Shown here piece by piece: positions 23,431 to 35,985 of a stretch of DNA of 64,000 bases. Location of the stretch: positions 372,001 to 436,000 of the forward strand of contig JASANH010000647.1 in NCBI GenBank assembly GCA_030248295.1, given 5' to 3'. The stretch is from Mesodorylaimus sp. YZB2_4 (lineage: Eukaryota > Nematoda > Enoplea > Dorylaimida > Dorylaimidae). A model generated the notes under the pieces. It ran no database searches, was not told where the DNA came from, and saw only the letters and a list, made by a program, of their open reading frames with translations. Position numbers and translations under genes: made by a program. How positions within the stretch are numbered: position 1 is the first letter of the stretch; the number at the start of each line of letters is the position of its first letter.

Positions 23431-26400
23431 ATGCGGATTGGCTACTTTATACTCGTCTCCTGCATTTTTTTGGGCCTAGCAGCCAAAGGACTAGCGGACG
23501 GTTCAATATTGACCACAGGTATGCGCGGGTTTCTATTTTTAACTTCGTCGCCGAAAATGGACACCCTCGTTTCAGTGTGCCCCACCTCACAAATGGCCAG
23601 TGCAATTGTCAGATCATTGTATCATTATAGCGTGTGCTGGAACAGCCAGCTTGTAAATTGTTCTCATGTCGAGACGGCCTCCATCGGGTTTTCTTACGCG
23701 GGTTTCACTATTCTCTTGCACAATGGGCAAGACTGGAAAAGGGTGGCTGAAGTGGCAAGACGGTTGTCCCTCTGCGCCACTACGTATACACTGGTTGATG
23801 TCACCAGGAAACAAGGATTCGAAAGCACTGCCATAACGTGTTCTCATGGAGCAGCTGCTATTGTCTTGGACTTGAGTGCGAGACGAGGCCATTTTGAGGT
23901 AAGTTACTTGGATAAACTGTGATATGAGGGTTAAAGAGGTCCAATTTTTTAAAAATTTCTATCCATTCCAGCGACTCACTGACCTCCTGGACGACTGCGC
24001 GGCCAGTTACGTGCCGCCCGATCATCCGCTTTCTATGTTCCATCGGGCATGCCCCAATACACTGTGGCTGGCTGGTGATCCGAGTATTCTTTGTGACAAC
24101 AATCAGACTGATGTCAGTTCCGTCACCTTGGTGCATGTCAATGTGCCAGCCGCCAACGCCACAACTTCAGTCAATGGCCGATATCAACCCGATGACAGAT
24201 TCCTGCTACGCGGCAAGGTTCTCAGAGTGGCTACAGTTGGGGTAGGTTCGATTGCTTTATACATATCTCTTATGTTTAATGCATTGGGAGCACTTCTTTT
24301 TCAGTCAGGTCCATTTGTCAGACCTAACCGCACCAACGAGTCTGCTACGGTTTACAAAGGCATTGTTTTCGAACTCCTTGATCGTATAGCAGCTAACCTC
24401 AGTTTTCGGTAAGCCACCATTTCCTCACATTTTGGATCGAACTGCAATAGCTCCGTGTTATATTGCTAGTTACGCAACAGTAGAGCCATCCGATGGTCAG
24501 TATGGGCTCTTAGAAGAAGACGGCACATTTACCGGTCTCATTGGAATGCTGCAACGTCAGGTGCGTCTCTTTCTGCGCTTGTCTCCGCGGTTTTTGGCTC
24601 TCAGCATGGAGGGTCGGCGTAGGATCTAATTTGCCGAGATAGGATTCTAGGGCGACTCATTAGAAGTTCTGTATGTGCGGACATCCGGAACGCACTGGGT
24701 TGAATCTCATCGGGCTCAGTTATGTGACGCATAGGAGGTCTAGCTTGGTCAAATTAAAAAGGCACATGGGTACAATGCGCCTCTGCTTACGATTAGAAAA
24801 GATGTTTTCAATGCCGCAGAATACGGTAGGCAAAAACAAAAACCGAAACTATTCAGAAATAAATAATACTGCTGTTCTAATAACGTGCAATCAAGGTCGG
24901 GTGCGTGATAGATAAATCAGGACCACAAATGTCGAACACACAAGCAGCGATTATATGGCCTTTGTCTCAAAAGGCCCGCATTGAGATGACTTATAATTCT
25001 TCCGATCAGGAGGGTTATTTCAGCCATTGACTTGCAAATCATACGGTCAGAGACTTAATTATAATTGGTTCTTCCCGTCATTTACAGGAGGTCGATGTCG
25101 TAGCTGCCGACTTGACAGTAGCTTACAACCGCAGCCTAGTTATTGACTATGCCACGATCCCGTTTTTCTTCGAGGCTATTGGAATTATGATCACGGAGCC
25201 AGTGAAATCGCAGCCATTGTGGAAATGGACTAGTCCTTTTGAGTATTCTGTTTGGCTGGTCCTGCTCGCAGCTACTGTAATCGTCAGTTCCATGTTGTAC
25301 CTCAACCACATGTTTCAATGCGTCTACGTGGGATGGCGATTCACTCATATCAATGATTGCCTTTGGCATATTGGCACTGGGCTGCTTAGTCAGGGTACGT
25401 ACAAGTTTGCTCATGTCTTTTAAAGTTCGATGGCCTCTGTCGCGCTAAACCGCTTCAAGATGCCTTCTTTGGGTCCTTTAGTCATACTATGCTTGTGCTC
25501 GACTTAATTTTAAAAATATTTTTTGAGACTGCTTGCTTGAGCGGTACGCCCGATTTTGCCTAAAGCCAGCCTGCAGCCAGACCTTGTAAGAGAGGCCTTG
25601 CGGACCAGTCACTCGGGAGCGTCCCTCTCTGTGCCTCCACTAGGAGAACCTCCACATGAGGGCATTTTGTACAGGATACGGTCTTTCTCGGACAAAGAAG
25701 TGTGGGCTGTGAACACTGCTCGGAGCACGACGGTACTTGGTGATGCTCCTACGACTTGGCCTGAAAGGTCAGTGACGGCTTGCTTACAAACACTCCGTCG
25801 CCAGGGACTGAACTCGGGACGAGCCCAGCTGTTCGATTTCGAGCAATACGGATAGCTGGACTACAGCACCACTGTGGTCGCTCCACAACAACAATTTGCT
25901 TATGCCGCGTCACCATGCCATGTCGCAGCCTACACGTCGCCTGAAATACGTGTATGCATATAACAGACACGGAAGATAAGAGCACGTGTTGCCAAAAATA
26001 AATTACCCAATGACACAGATCAGAAACTAAGCCACAAAATGCCAAACTGAAGTGCTTGTCAGAGCTACAGTATTCAGATAGCAAACCATTTCATAAGAAA
26101 CAAGTTTTTTCCCTAAAGAAACAAGTTTTGCTTGTATGGCTTATTCTGGGCTGGTACTGATAATTGATGCACTTATCTTTAGTGCTCGCAAATTTTATGG
26201 AGGAAATCCGACCTACAGATAAATCCTCTGTCACTAAAAGAGTTGTTGAATGTCTACATTTTTCTTCACATTCAGGTCTGGACTTCACTCCCGCCTCGTG
26301 GTGGGGTCAAACATTGCTCTCATTCTGGTGGCTTCTGTGCCTCGCTGTCATAGCAGCCTACAGTGGAAATCTCGTGGCCATGCTGACTACGAACAGTGTC

Positions 26401-27312
26401 ACACTGCCTCTCAACACTTTCGACGATCTGTCCAAGCTGGTAGAAAACGGGCAATATCGAGTTTGTGTACAAAACGGGACTAGTTTTTTTGATGAAGTTA
26501 TGGTACATAGGTCTGCCGCTTTTCTTGTTCTCCTGTTTCGAAATTTTTGCTTATTTCAGAAAGGCACATCACTTTCTTACCTTCCTGTAAGAAAGTTTCT
26601 CCAAGAAAATCCAAAATATGCAGTACCTACTACTGATGCGTGCGTGCAAATGATGGCCAATGACGACAAGCTAGCTCTGGTGCAAGAAGTGAATCAGTTG
26701 GAAGACTATCAAAGAATATGGTGCAAGAATAAGACATTTATAATTTTGAATGATCGATTTTATGCCAGCTATTTCGCCTTCGGCTTTCAAAAAGGATCTC
26801 CTTTTGTGTCAGCTTTTTCTGTTCCGTAAGTTCCGTTGTAGAAGCATTACTGGTTTGACCCCGCCCCAGAACTGCAATAGAAGTAGGCCCCAAGATCCCA
26901 GATGCAAGATCGCATACAGAATCAGTCAGACAAGGCCTTATTCATCTCATGTTTCGTTTTCAGATTACTCGAAGCCGTCGAATCGGGTCTGATCGCTATT
27001 TGGAAACAGGTTTATACAGCACGGGCTGAAATATGCCAGATTGTGCAGCCGAACAGTGCGGTCAAGGCAGCCATGAAAGCACTAGAATTGGGCGACTTCG
27101 TTGGTGTAATTCTAACATTCGGTATTGGTATAACGCTGGGTATATTATTACTGTTGCTGGAATGGGCGCGGCAGCATAAATACATCGATTCGATTTTGCG
27201 ATTTCTCTCACTTAGCCGCCCTGTTCAGGCTGCCACAGCAGATCCAGTCGAGTTATTCAAGACTGATGATGCCATAGCAAAGAAGTTGAACGATGCATTG
27301 CGGGTTACATGA
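23431..27312 (+). CDS. Ionotropic glutamate receptor-like channel
   Basis: A ligand-gated cation channel subunit of the iGluR/IR superfamily. Eight exons (23431-23898, 23972-24241, 24305-24408, 24470-24560, 25088-25394, 26276-26502, 26560-26825, 26964-27312) keep phase throughout and give 693 aa. In order it has a signal peptide (MRIGYFILVSCIFLGLA), a short N-terminal domain (about 240 aa, against about 380 in classical iGluRs), ligand-binding lobe S1 (YKGIVFELLDRIAANLSFRY; LTVAYNRSLVIDY with the ligand-carboxylate Arg), M1 (SVWLVLLAATVIVSSMLYL), the pore loop (HIGTGLLSQG), M3 (AYSGNLVAMLTTN, in place of SYTANLAAFLT), lobe S2 with Glu in ALVQEV, and a final membrane segment (TFGIGITLGILLLLLEW). 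Pore and M3 gate residues are atypical. The short N-terminal domain makes it closer to IR-type or divergent receptors than to AMPA/kainate types. Confidence 0.9.
25556..25895 (-). mobile_element. tRNA-derived SINE, reverse copy, in iGluR intron 5
   Basis: Reading on the - strand it matches the 12494-12905 element: head with CGTATTGCT and CTCGTCCCNNGTTCA, then GGTNCTCNNAGTGGAGG and CAGAGNGACGCT. It lies within the 881-bp intron between exons 5 and 6 of the iGluR-like gene. An open frame across it on + is not a gene. Confidence 0.75.
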
Positions 27313-29981
27313 TCGGGTGGCGTGCTGATTGGCTTATCAGGTGCATGCTGATGCGCGGGTGATTAAGTGCTCGACCTGTTTAGAGTGAAAAATGCGGGCT
27401 TATGCGTTACTCTTATTATAAAGTATAGCTTATTCAAACTGCGATTGTATCTAAGGCCGGTGGCTGGTGTCAAAGCAGGTTAGCTTCGCTGTTCACTGTA
27501 AGATTCCACATTAGCTGCACTGCAACTGTTCACTGTCCACATTGAAACCCTATCGCGCACTGAAATTATGCTTGATTATTGCGTGATATGAATCAAAAGC
27601 AGCTGATAAGGACAGCACTAGCACTGGTACGGAACAAAACAAAACAATTTCACCCCATCCCATCAGACAATTTCAAACTGTTTTGGGAGCTTTAAGAGTC
27701 CCCAGGACCCCGTTACATCAATAGTCAGGGAGAAGTCGCCTTCTAGGAGTACTAGTCGATCAGGCTTCTGATAAGCTCTTGCTTTCTTGTGTTTGGTGGC
27801 GCTCCAAGATGAACTAATGGGCTGAAGGCAAATATGGGCTGAAAGACCAGTTGGGGTGCAGGGTGGCACACGACACCCAACAAATTAAAAACGAGTCAGC
27901 TAGTAACACAAAAATGCAGAGATCCCCAGTAGCAACGGTCTCTTGAAGCTGTTTGTTCGAACATTTGTACTGTATTTGGTTTTACTGCAACCTCCTTTGT
28001 ATTTTGTTCTCAACGCCATATGGGGTGGGGGGGCTTCTGCGCCGCTTTGTCTCAGGTTGTTTTGTAACTGAAGGAATGTGTTTCACACCGCCGTCAAAAA
28101 TCAAAAGCTGTAAAAAGTGAGCCAGCAGACTCTCTAAAGTTTCAGCCTGATCACACCTAGGAACCTCGAATAACTCCGGGTCAATTGCCAACGATGATGA
28201 TAGTCTGGATTTCCATGTCGTTCGTGTTCTTAAAAAATTATTTCTCGAGCTGTCCTAAACTCTTGTAACTTGGAAGGTGGGTACACAGAATTTCAAAGGG
28301 TTCGACTCCGAGGGATAACTTAAGATTTTTAATGTACCTGCATGGTCTCTTTTATGTATGGTATCTTTTGGCGAGAAATGCAACTCGCTCGCTACGTCAG
28401 TGCATAAAGTACGTCCTCCTTGAAGCAGGTCTAGAATGTCCCAGAAAATGCGGCAGAAGACAGGGGCCAGAAAATTTGCTACCTTCTGCGTGCGGCAGTC
28501 AACTTGGCTTACTTGTGCTAACCTTACACCACTAACGATGAGTCTGATAGCAATATGATATATAGGATATTGTTCGTGGATGGACTCCCAGACTGTCGAC
28601 ACACACAAAATACACTTCTGTATACACGTGGAAATAGATGAGAAAAATGTCTTAAAGTGCCCGCGAACATGTATATACACGCGTGTACATATTGTGTAAT
28701 TTAAATGGAATAGATGCGTACAAGTGTATTACATGCGTATAGAAATTTAAAAGACCAAAAGTATCATGAAATCTGACTCATATGTGAAGCAATTTATTTT
28801 CGATACTATTAAATTTTATCAATTATCTTTGTCAGACAGAAATTTGTGTAAAGTTTTCGCATGCTAAGAGTTGAGCCCGAAGCCAACTGACTTCCAGATT
28901 TGTCAAGCAGTTAATGAAAGACGCCTTTGACCGCCACACCACCAGGGCAGACTCAACCATAAGATTTGGCTTGCTCGTGAGTTCTTGTCGCGTAGATTTT
29001 TGGTATACCCTACGCCTGCTGGCAGGCGTGGTTACGGGTAAGCAGCTGGTAAAAAAGCTGGTAAAATCATGGCTTTACTATGTACATAGGTACTTGTGTG
29101 TATACTACACACATTTAATAATATTTCATAGGCGCATATCAAAGGCTACTTTTGGAAAGGGCGGATGTAGCGATCCGCATATTAAAATTTTTCGATATCC
29201 CGATTTTTACTTCCCCTAGATTTCGATCATTTCGTGTATATTGTGTATATTTCGAGCCACTACTTCTGAATTCACATTTTTAAAGCAAGTTGTGATACTG
29301 GAGCACAACTTTGTTACTTGAGGAATACTCGTGGAAATAACAAACACGTGGAAAACAGGCTCTGTGCATGTATATACAAGGTAACCCACGTGGAATTCTA
29401 GTTACACATGGAATACGCAGGGATCTTGTGGATACTGGTGGAAAAGAGGGGCTAAGCGCGTATACTTGTGGTAACCCACGTGGAATTTTTACTTACTCGT
29501 GGAATACAGTAGATGTTCATGGATACACGAGGAAAAACACTGTGTAGTGGCGTGGAACTGTAGCCTGGGCTGAGAAATTGATGGTGCAAAAGGGTTGGCA
29601 CGATGGGCTGTTACTGTTTCACCACATCACCCACCAAACGCTTATCATGGGGAAGGGTCACATTACAAAGGATTGATTTGCGGGGCCACGAGTCGATTAC
29701 TCGCTCGTAACTGCTCACCTGGCGTGACAGGCATACGTCTAACCCAACAGGCCACGAGTTCAGACTAGAATCCCAGAAGAGCGTGTTTCAGTCCAAGTTG
29801 TTGCAGTATCTTTAAATTGGTGGGTGTAAGGACCCGCCAGCGGTATTGTAAAGGGGCTGATGAAGACTGGTAATTTACGCTTCATGCTCCTAACAAGTGC
29901 GTACGGCAGAGCAGTGTACAGAACGCTCGCTGTCAATAGTCATCTGTTCGGTCAGTGCATTGCATCTCGATCTCTCCAACA
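27313..29981. other. Intergenic with a ~90-bp tandem duplication
   Basis: No gene seen in 2.7 kb. At 29381-29460 and 29470-29545 two related units occur, both starting GGTAACCCACGTGGAAT and containing TGGAATAC and GTGGATAC-like motifs. A degenerate dispersed repeat lies at 29693-29752. Several CACGTG and GTGTACA-rich stretches occur at 28630-28700. Confidence 0.45.
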
Positions 29982-31135
29982 ATGGACTGGCCGATCATCG
30001 CCGCCGGTGATCTCATCGCCAACAAATGGCGCGTAATTCGACCACGAGATTTCTCCTCCTTCTCCTGGTGGTTCGAGGTCAGGAACGTCGAAACCGGCGT
30101 TCGTGGCTTGTGTGAGGTACGCAATGTCTTTGGTCGCCGCAACACGAAAGTATTGATTTCTGCTTTGCAGATCGAGCGTCCAACTGAAGAAAGTCTGCTT
30201 CGTTTTAACAAATGTGTTGTCAAAGAGCTGTCATCTTATCTTGGTTTGAGCTCCATTCCGAAATTCCTCGATGCTGGCTTGACTCGACACGGTCTCGTAG
30301 ACTATTCTTACATGTGCACTGAAGCCGTTGGCCCATCGTTGTCCTGGTTAAGCCATTTCTTGCCAGCAGAAAATCAGCGGCACTTTTCATTGGGAACGTG
30401 CTTGTACATCGCTCGCCATTCGCTACTGGCACTGAAAGAATTTCATGACGCTGGGTAAGATCGTGAGGCGTACAGTAAGTTCTTTTGAAGTTTTGCAAAG
30501 CATGAACATCCTTGTAGATATATCCACCGCAACGTGCAGCCGCTGATGTTCTGTTTGAAATATAAAGCGCCAAAAGAGAATTTTGTGATTCGTGTGGATC
30601 TGTTACGGCGATGGCGACAGTTTTGTGGCACCAAAGCGCTTCCAGCGCGAGACGTGGCACCATTTCGTGGGACGCAACGGTACGCCTCGATCGATGCGCG
30701 CATCCGCAAGGACCAATGCCGGATCGACGACCTTTGGTCTTGGTTCTACATGATCGTAGAACTAACAGTAGGTTTGCCCTGGTCGTCGATGACGCTTGTG
30801 AGTTGAATCAAATATTGTACACGTTTCTGGTGGTGGGTAAATGTCTGTTTTAGCCTCATGTACTCACGCATGTGCTCGGCCATCTCAGAATTGTCCAAAC
30901 CGCTCATAAAATCCCATGGCTGTGGTTGTGGTCGGCTCCCAGGCAGTATAGGAATATCTTCGACTACCTTTCTTCAGCATCTCGCGAAGAAGAGCCTAAT
31001 TACAGCCAACTGTTACACTTGATCGATCAAGCATCTCGAGAAGCTAAGGCAATTAACGGAGAGTTTGTGTTGGATTGGGAGCCTGGTGGTCTGTATTACG
31101 ATAGTTTGCGCCATGCTTTTGACGAAGAGGACTAG
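29982..31135 (+). CDS. TTBK/CK1-family pseudokinase
   Basis: Four exons (29982-30116, 30171-30454, 30518-30797, 30854-31135) give 326 aa with consistent phases. The CK1/TTBK fold is recognisable: GLCEIERP at the VAIK position, LHEFHDAG-like ALKEFHDAGYIHRNVQP at the catalytic loop, PFRGTQRYASIDARI at the CK1 activation region, DDLWSWFYMIVEL, LPWSSMT and a final FVLDWE (TTBK FDWE block). Key residues are lost: the ATP-binding Lys is Glu, HRD is HRN, and the DFG position reads VDL. It should not catalyse phosphotransfer in the usual way. TTBK/CK1-like kinases are strongly expanded in nematodes, often in germline, and inactive members are known. The first intron is 54 nt without a stop, so retention would add 18 residues. 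A poly(A) signal AATAAA lies at 31326. Confidence 0.88.
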
Positions 31136-31325
31136 TACCAACTCGCTTATTGTTGACATTCGATCGAGATATATGAACTTCTGCATTATGTCGAAGCGGC
31201 ATTTCTATGTGAGGAACTACAGGTAGATTAAAGCTGCTCTGTATAGTCAAGTGCCGCGCAGTGACGTGCGCTCCTGCACGTTATCGCATGAAGTATCCTT
31301 GGTAGATATGGCTGCGATTATGCGA

Positions 31326-31331
31326 AATAAA
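31326..31331 (+). terminator. Poly(A) signal AATAAA of the TTBK-like gene
   Basis: Canonical hexamer 190 bp after the stop codon of the pseudokinase gene. Confidence 0.55.
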
Positions 31332-31439
31332 ACAGAGATGGCAGGGTCAAGAAACTGATGCGGCCGGCACCATTCAAGGCGTTTTTTATTTCCCGCTTGA
31401 CCCTAGTACTCGTGCACATGGATCGACTAAATGCAAATT

Positions 31440-31710
31440 GTCCTTCTGTTATTACAGAATGAACTGAGTCATGATCCACTTACCGCTTGTTACTATGGTG
31501 TCATCTAGTCCCCCCCCTCGTGGCATCTGCCAATCCTTGGCTGCCGACCCTACACGTCTCTCAGGTTGGCACATTCTAGTGGCTCCCTCTCGGCTTCCTT
31601 CTTATTGCTTCGAGATACAAAACGATCTGTGCGGTGCGAACTCGAAGTCGTACAACTGAATATGTGGGCATAGTATTTTCTTGAAAGCTCCATGAGAAAA
31701 ACTATGTACA
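31440..31710 (+). repeat. Direct repeat flanking the DEG/ENaC gene, left copy
   Basis: Shares CTTCTGTTATTACAGAATGA, CTCTCAGGTTGGCACATTCT and GAAAGCTCCAT in the same order with 35312-35590. The two copies are 3.9 kb apart in the same orientation and enclose the DEG/ENaC gene. Confidence 0.8.
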
Positions 31711-31898
31711 AGTCTGCACCTACTAACATACTGTATTGCCCATGCGTGTCACGTTGTTTCTTTCCTACGATTTATACGGAACGTTGTGGTATGCCTGTAG
31801 AAGGGAGCCTGTGAACGTGAATCCGTGAACGTGAACAAGAAAAAAAAACCTATAGAGATAGACAAACGAAGGTCTAAAGCTTCTTTTAGAGCACGATG

Positions 31899-31979
31899 GG
31901 TTTTCTTCGCGAATATACACGCCCTTCGCGCGACGCATGGTGCCGCGTGTACATTCCCATTGAAAACAGATAGTAGCCC
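31899..31979. mobile_element. Short inverted-repeat element (MITE-like), copy 2
   Basis: Ends match copy 1 at 18648-18719 (TTTTCTTCGCGAATATACACG ends are imperfect complements of CGCGTGTACATTCCC and GAAAACAG). The central part is different, so the ends define the family. Confidence 0.65.
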
Positions 31980-32583
31980 TCTCACGATCAGAGCGGCCTT
32001 CGAAGGAAAGCAAACATTACCGTTATTCTCCCATCGGATTGAACAAGGTATATTTGGATCTATGTACACGTAATCGGCTGTCGGCTCAAAGTCGGCACAT
32101 TAGCTTGATGAGCAAAGCCCCTAAGCGCAGGAAGTGTTTAACCATCGTAATAAGAACTCACAATGTTTAACTATATTAACCGTGCCTTCGCTGAACCAGC
32201 AAGCCAGTTGATCCCCTGAGCGCAGGTAGTGACAGGTTTGACTAGCCCACGTTTTAAAATCCTTGTAGTGGAGGTCCGTCTTCAAGGGATTTGAATATGA
32301 ACTTAACGACCATTAGCACCAGGATGGCCCTCTAGGTCTGCACCTAAGCACCTAAGCGCCGGCTGCACCTAAGCGCCGAAAGGTACGCGCCAAACAAGAA
32401 AGGTCGTAACCGTTCAGACACCTCGAAAACGGAATATTAATCTCTAGTTATGTAGGCCGTAAGCGCCGTGAGCTCCAACATTAACAAATCTGCTGGGCAA
32501 GTAGCAGAGCATCCTCAACGGATCGTTGACTCAACATTACCTTATATTCTTTCATTGTACTAGATAGATTGAGCGGTGTGGCA

Positions 32584-34650
32584 ATGGACGAAACTCCTGC
32601 CCCGAGAGGAGTGACCAAGGCAAACCTCATGACAGAAAATAAGAAAAACCCTGTTGCAAAAGCTCACGAAGATCTTGTTGAAAGAGTGAGCGTAGCCGGC
32701 TGGAAAGAGGCCTTCATTGAGCCCATTCTCTTGATCCGTCTCACTTTCCAAATATTCCTCTTAACGTTCTCTGGCTTCTGTCTGCACTACATGTCCATGA
32801 GCATAAGGGAGTGGACCATGAGTGGCTACGCGGATGAAATCGAGGACTTTGTGGCCGTTGGATCAATAGCAGCCTCGAACGTGACTCTGTGCACTCACAC
32901 ATCCTTCAATCAGACATGGCTCGAAGAAACAGTCAAGATACCTCCAAGAGTACTTGAGAATCTGAAAAAAAGAAATTACTCGTCAAAAGAATTCATCCGT
33001 CAATTCTCCATATTTCTGAAACCATCAACTCAGCCTCGCGTTTTTGCTCCTTTTCTGCTGGCCTATTTCTCAACTGTCGTCCATGCTCATCCACATCTTT
33101 ACAACTACTCATTTTTGGAGTCGCACGCACCATCGTGCCAGAACCTGTTCAAAAAGTGTTGGTTCGATGGACAAGAGTTCGATTGTTGCGAAAGAGCAGT
33201 TCGCTCAATCGATGATGGTGGAATATGCTATGTGCTGGCGGTAAGTCCGATAGCGGCATACTCGAAGGTGTAGCCTCCTTTCAGTTTGAGCTATGGGACG
33301 TGGTCCTTTTGTCAATTGCGTTTCGTCAATATTCTGGCAACGTCAGTGCCGCGTAGTTTTCATGCCAAGAAAGGAGTATCAGTCAAAAAACTGGTGTATG
33401 GTGGAGAGCAAAGAAGAGCGAATTTTAAAAGTTATCGTTTTAGTCTGTCATCAATCAGACAGAGAAACTTATGTTGACTTTGATTTTTTTGTAGTCACGA
33501 AGTGGCAGTCCTGGAACCTATTGAAAATTCGTTCATTTTGCATGGAAGCACCCTGAACCTTTTGTGCTCACTGTCACTTTACACTCCCCCTTCTTCAACT
33601 TGGCATGAGTAAATTGTAGCAGTACAAAAAGCTGTCCGCTTTTTCTGGTGTGGGACCCCGTGATAATTTCAAGAGATTACTAGCCATATTTTAGCTCAAC
33701 CAGGACAGAGACAACGCAATGCCTTCCGAATCGACGATGCGTCAAAGCAGACCAGGTCCAAGTGGAGGACTGGTCGTCGAAGCCTCGCTGTCACTGCGCG
33801 ACTTCCCGATCTTGGAGGACGATGTAGATCATGGTTTCATGGTCACAGTTGCTCCAGTCCCTTTCAGCATCACATCATCCCCAGTCGCTGCGCCAGACAA
33901 AACCGAGACATATATTAGAGTCGTCCCCCAAAAACGAAAGATGATGGCCAGTTGCGCGGGGCCCAATCAGCTCCAGATGGAAGGGACAGGGTCCCTGTAC
34001 TATGACCCTGAAGGAATGAGCTGCCTAGTCCAAACACTTTTCACAGTTGTCAGGAAGTACACTTCGTGCGAGCCTTGCATATACTTCAGACGGCCGAGCG
34101 AGAAGGACCTGTGCAGTCCAGCACATCTATTCGCCGCCTCATCGATATTTGCCAGTGAAAGTTTAGAAAAAATGTCCTCTGACTTGACAGCACCGCTACT
34201 CGGCGTTACTGGCAATAAAGTAAGTCGTATTTTGCAACGCTGCTTATAGAAAATAATTTTCCAGCATCGTTTTAGTCTTCCAGTCTCCTCAGTGACATTA
34301 ACGATGGTATAAAACTTGTTCTGTCGGATAAAGCCCGATGTCCGAACCACTGCACTTATTGGACCTACTCGAGCACGGCCAGCTTCTGCTACTTGGACGA
34401 TGACGATGGTTCTGCAAGCGAGAGCGTGTACAGTAAGATCTATGTCTACTATGCCGAGCTCGACTATCGACAGCACAGCCAAGTCAAAGAGAAGACTATT
34501 TATTTCTTATTTTGCGAGCTGGGCAATATTGTGGGCTTGTACTGGGGTATGTCTGTGATAAGCTTTTTCCATGTGACTTTCTATGTTTCCCAATACTGTT
34601 ATTATGTGAGAAAATATAGGGGCGGCAAGGTAGGCAGTGCAACGGTCTGA
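32584..34650 (+). CDS. DEG/ENaC-family sodium channel subunit
   Basis: Plasma-membrane trimeric channel subunit of the degenerin/epithelial sodium channel family. Three exons, 32584-33240, 33695-34219 and 34276-34650, all phase 0, give 518 aa, a usual length. TM1 is LIRLTFQIFLLTFSGFCLHY near residue 48. The extracellular loop has paired cysteines (KCWFDGQEFDCCERAV; CEPCIYF; CPNHCTYWTYSSTASFCYLD). TM2 is preceded by YFLFCELGNIVGLYWG and contains G-M-S at the selectivity-filter position, then VISFFHVTFYV, followed by a short tail with RKYRGGK. The classical N-terminal His-Gly gating motif is not apparent. A decayed paralogue lies 11.7 kb upstream. Ligand and ion preference cannot be inferred. 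Confidence 0.85.
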
Positions 34651-35311
34651 TTTTATTTGTATTTCGTTGATGTTCATAAGATTTTTGTATTTGCTCGCAT
34701 ATCTGTTGCACGATCAAAGACCTGCAAGGCAATTCGACTACGCACACAAGTGAATGGATCTCTTGGAAACATATCGGATTCTGACGTTCTGCTTTCTGAC
34801 TCTCGCCCAATGTCACATCAGGCCATAAACACTGCATTAGGCGAAGAGGTTTTCGAAGTTTGCTAACTTGCAGTGAAGAAAAACGTCAAAAAACTTACGT
34901 GATCGTTTCATGTCATCGTTACCTTATAACTACAATAGAGAAGTACAGCATTTTAAAAAATTTTTTCTTCACAGCGTGGACAAGCATGTGAGGTCATCTT
35001 TGATTATCTGTACCTTATCAGCTGGTCGTTCCAGGGCGGGGTCGATATTCGACCCCCGGTTTCCGCGACTCGCAGTTGTAGCGAGAGGGGCGATATGGAA
35101 GCTTTGAGGAAGCTCTGTGTCGTCCTTGCAGGAGAGAAAAAGGAAGACCGATTGTTCAGCTTGAAAGGCAGGAAGTACAGAGAGCAAATAATATCAAACA
35201 TCTGAAACATCGACCAGCTGAACAGGTCCAAATAATCATGGATGACCTCGCACGCTTGCCCACGCTGCGAGGAACAAATTTTTAATGTTGTGCCTCTCTA
35301 ATGTAATTATA

Positions 35312-35590
35312 ATGTTCTTCTGTTATTACAGAATGAGTAGATTCATGATCCATTTGCCCCTTATCACCCTTGCCTCTTGCCACTATGGGGTCATCTAGTC
35401 CCTTTCTTGGCATTTGACCCTAAACGTCTCTCAGGTTGGCACATTCTAGTGGCCCCTCTCGACTTCCTTTCTCAATTGCTTCGACATTCAAAACAGTCTA
35501 TGCAGTGCGAACACGAAGTCGCACAAGTGAATATGAGGTATAGTATTTTCTTACTTGAAAGCTCCATCAGAAAAACGATGTACGAGTCTC
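35312..35590 (+). repeat. Direct repeat flanking the DEG/ENaC gene, right copy
   Basis: See 31440-31710 for the matching blocks. The copies are roughly 80 percent alike by eye with small gaps, so the duplication is not very recent. Confidence 0.8.
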
Positions 35591-35896
35591 CACTCTCTCT
35601 TTTTTTCTCAGTGGTTTATATGGAAGGATGTAATATACTTGCCTGTGAATGTATCCCATGCAGTGCCAAATGAGAAAAACGTCCTAGTTATGGTTGTCAC
35701 GTGTCTGAAAGACGAGCTGCGTCGACGGCCCTCTCGCTCCTGCAACGCGCAGTAAATGGTAAAGACAGCAGCTCCCCATCAAACACGCACTCGCGACATT
35801 GACTCATATAGTCGCTACTCCAGGATGTCGGTGACCTAAGGGGCTCTCAGCCCGTGCCCATGAGGGAGCCCAGATTTGAGAGCTTCCCCTCCGATT

Positions 35897-35985
35897 GTGC
35901 GTCAGGAGGGCCCGCGCATTGTTTAGAAAAAGTGGGTCAGATAATTACTCGCTCGCTGTCAAGAGGGCCCGCGTGATTTTTTCTC
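35897..35985 (+). repeat. Inverted repeat, left arm
   Basis: Contains AGGGCCCGCGCATTGTTTAG and CTGTCAAGAGGGCCCGCG. The same two blocks occur in reverse orientation at 36632-36718, about 650 bp away. Confidence 0.75.
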
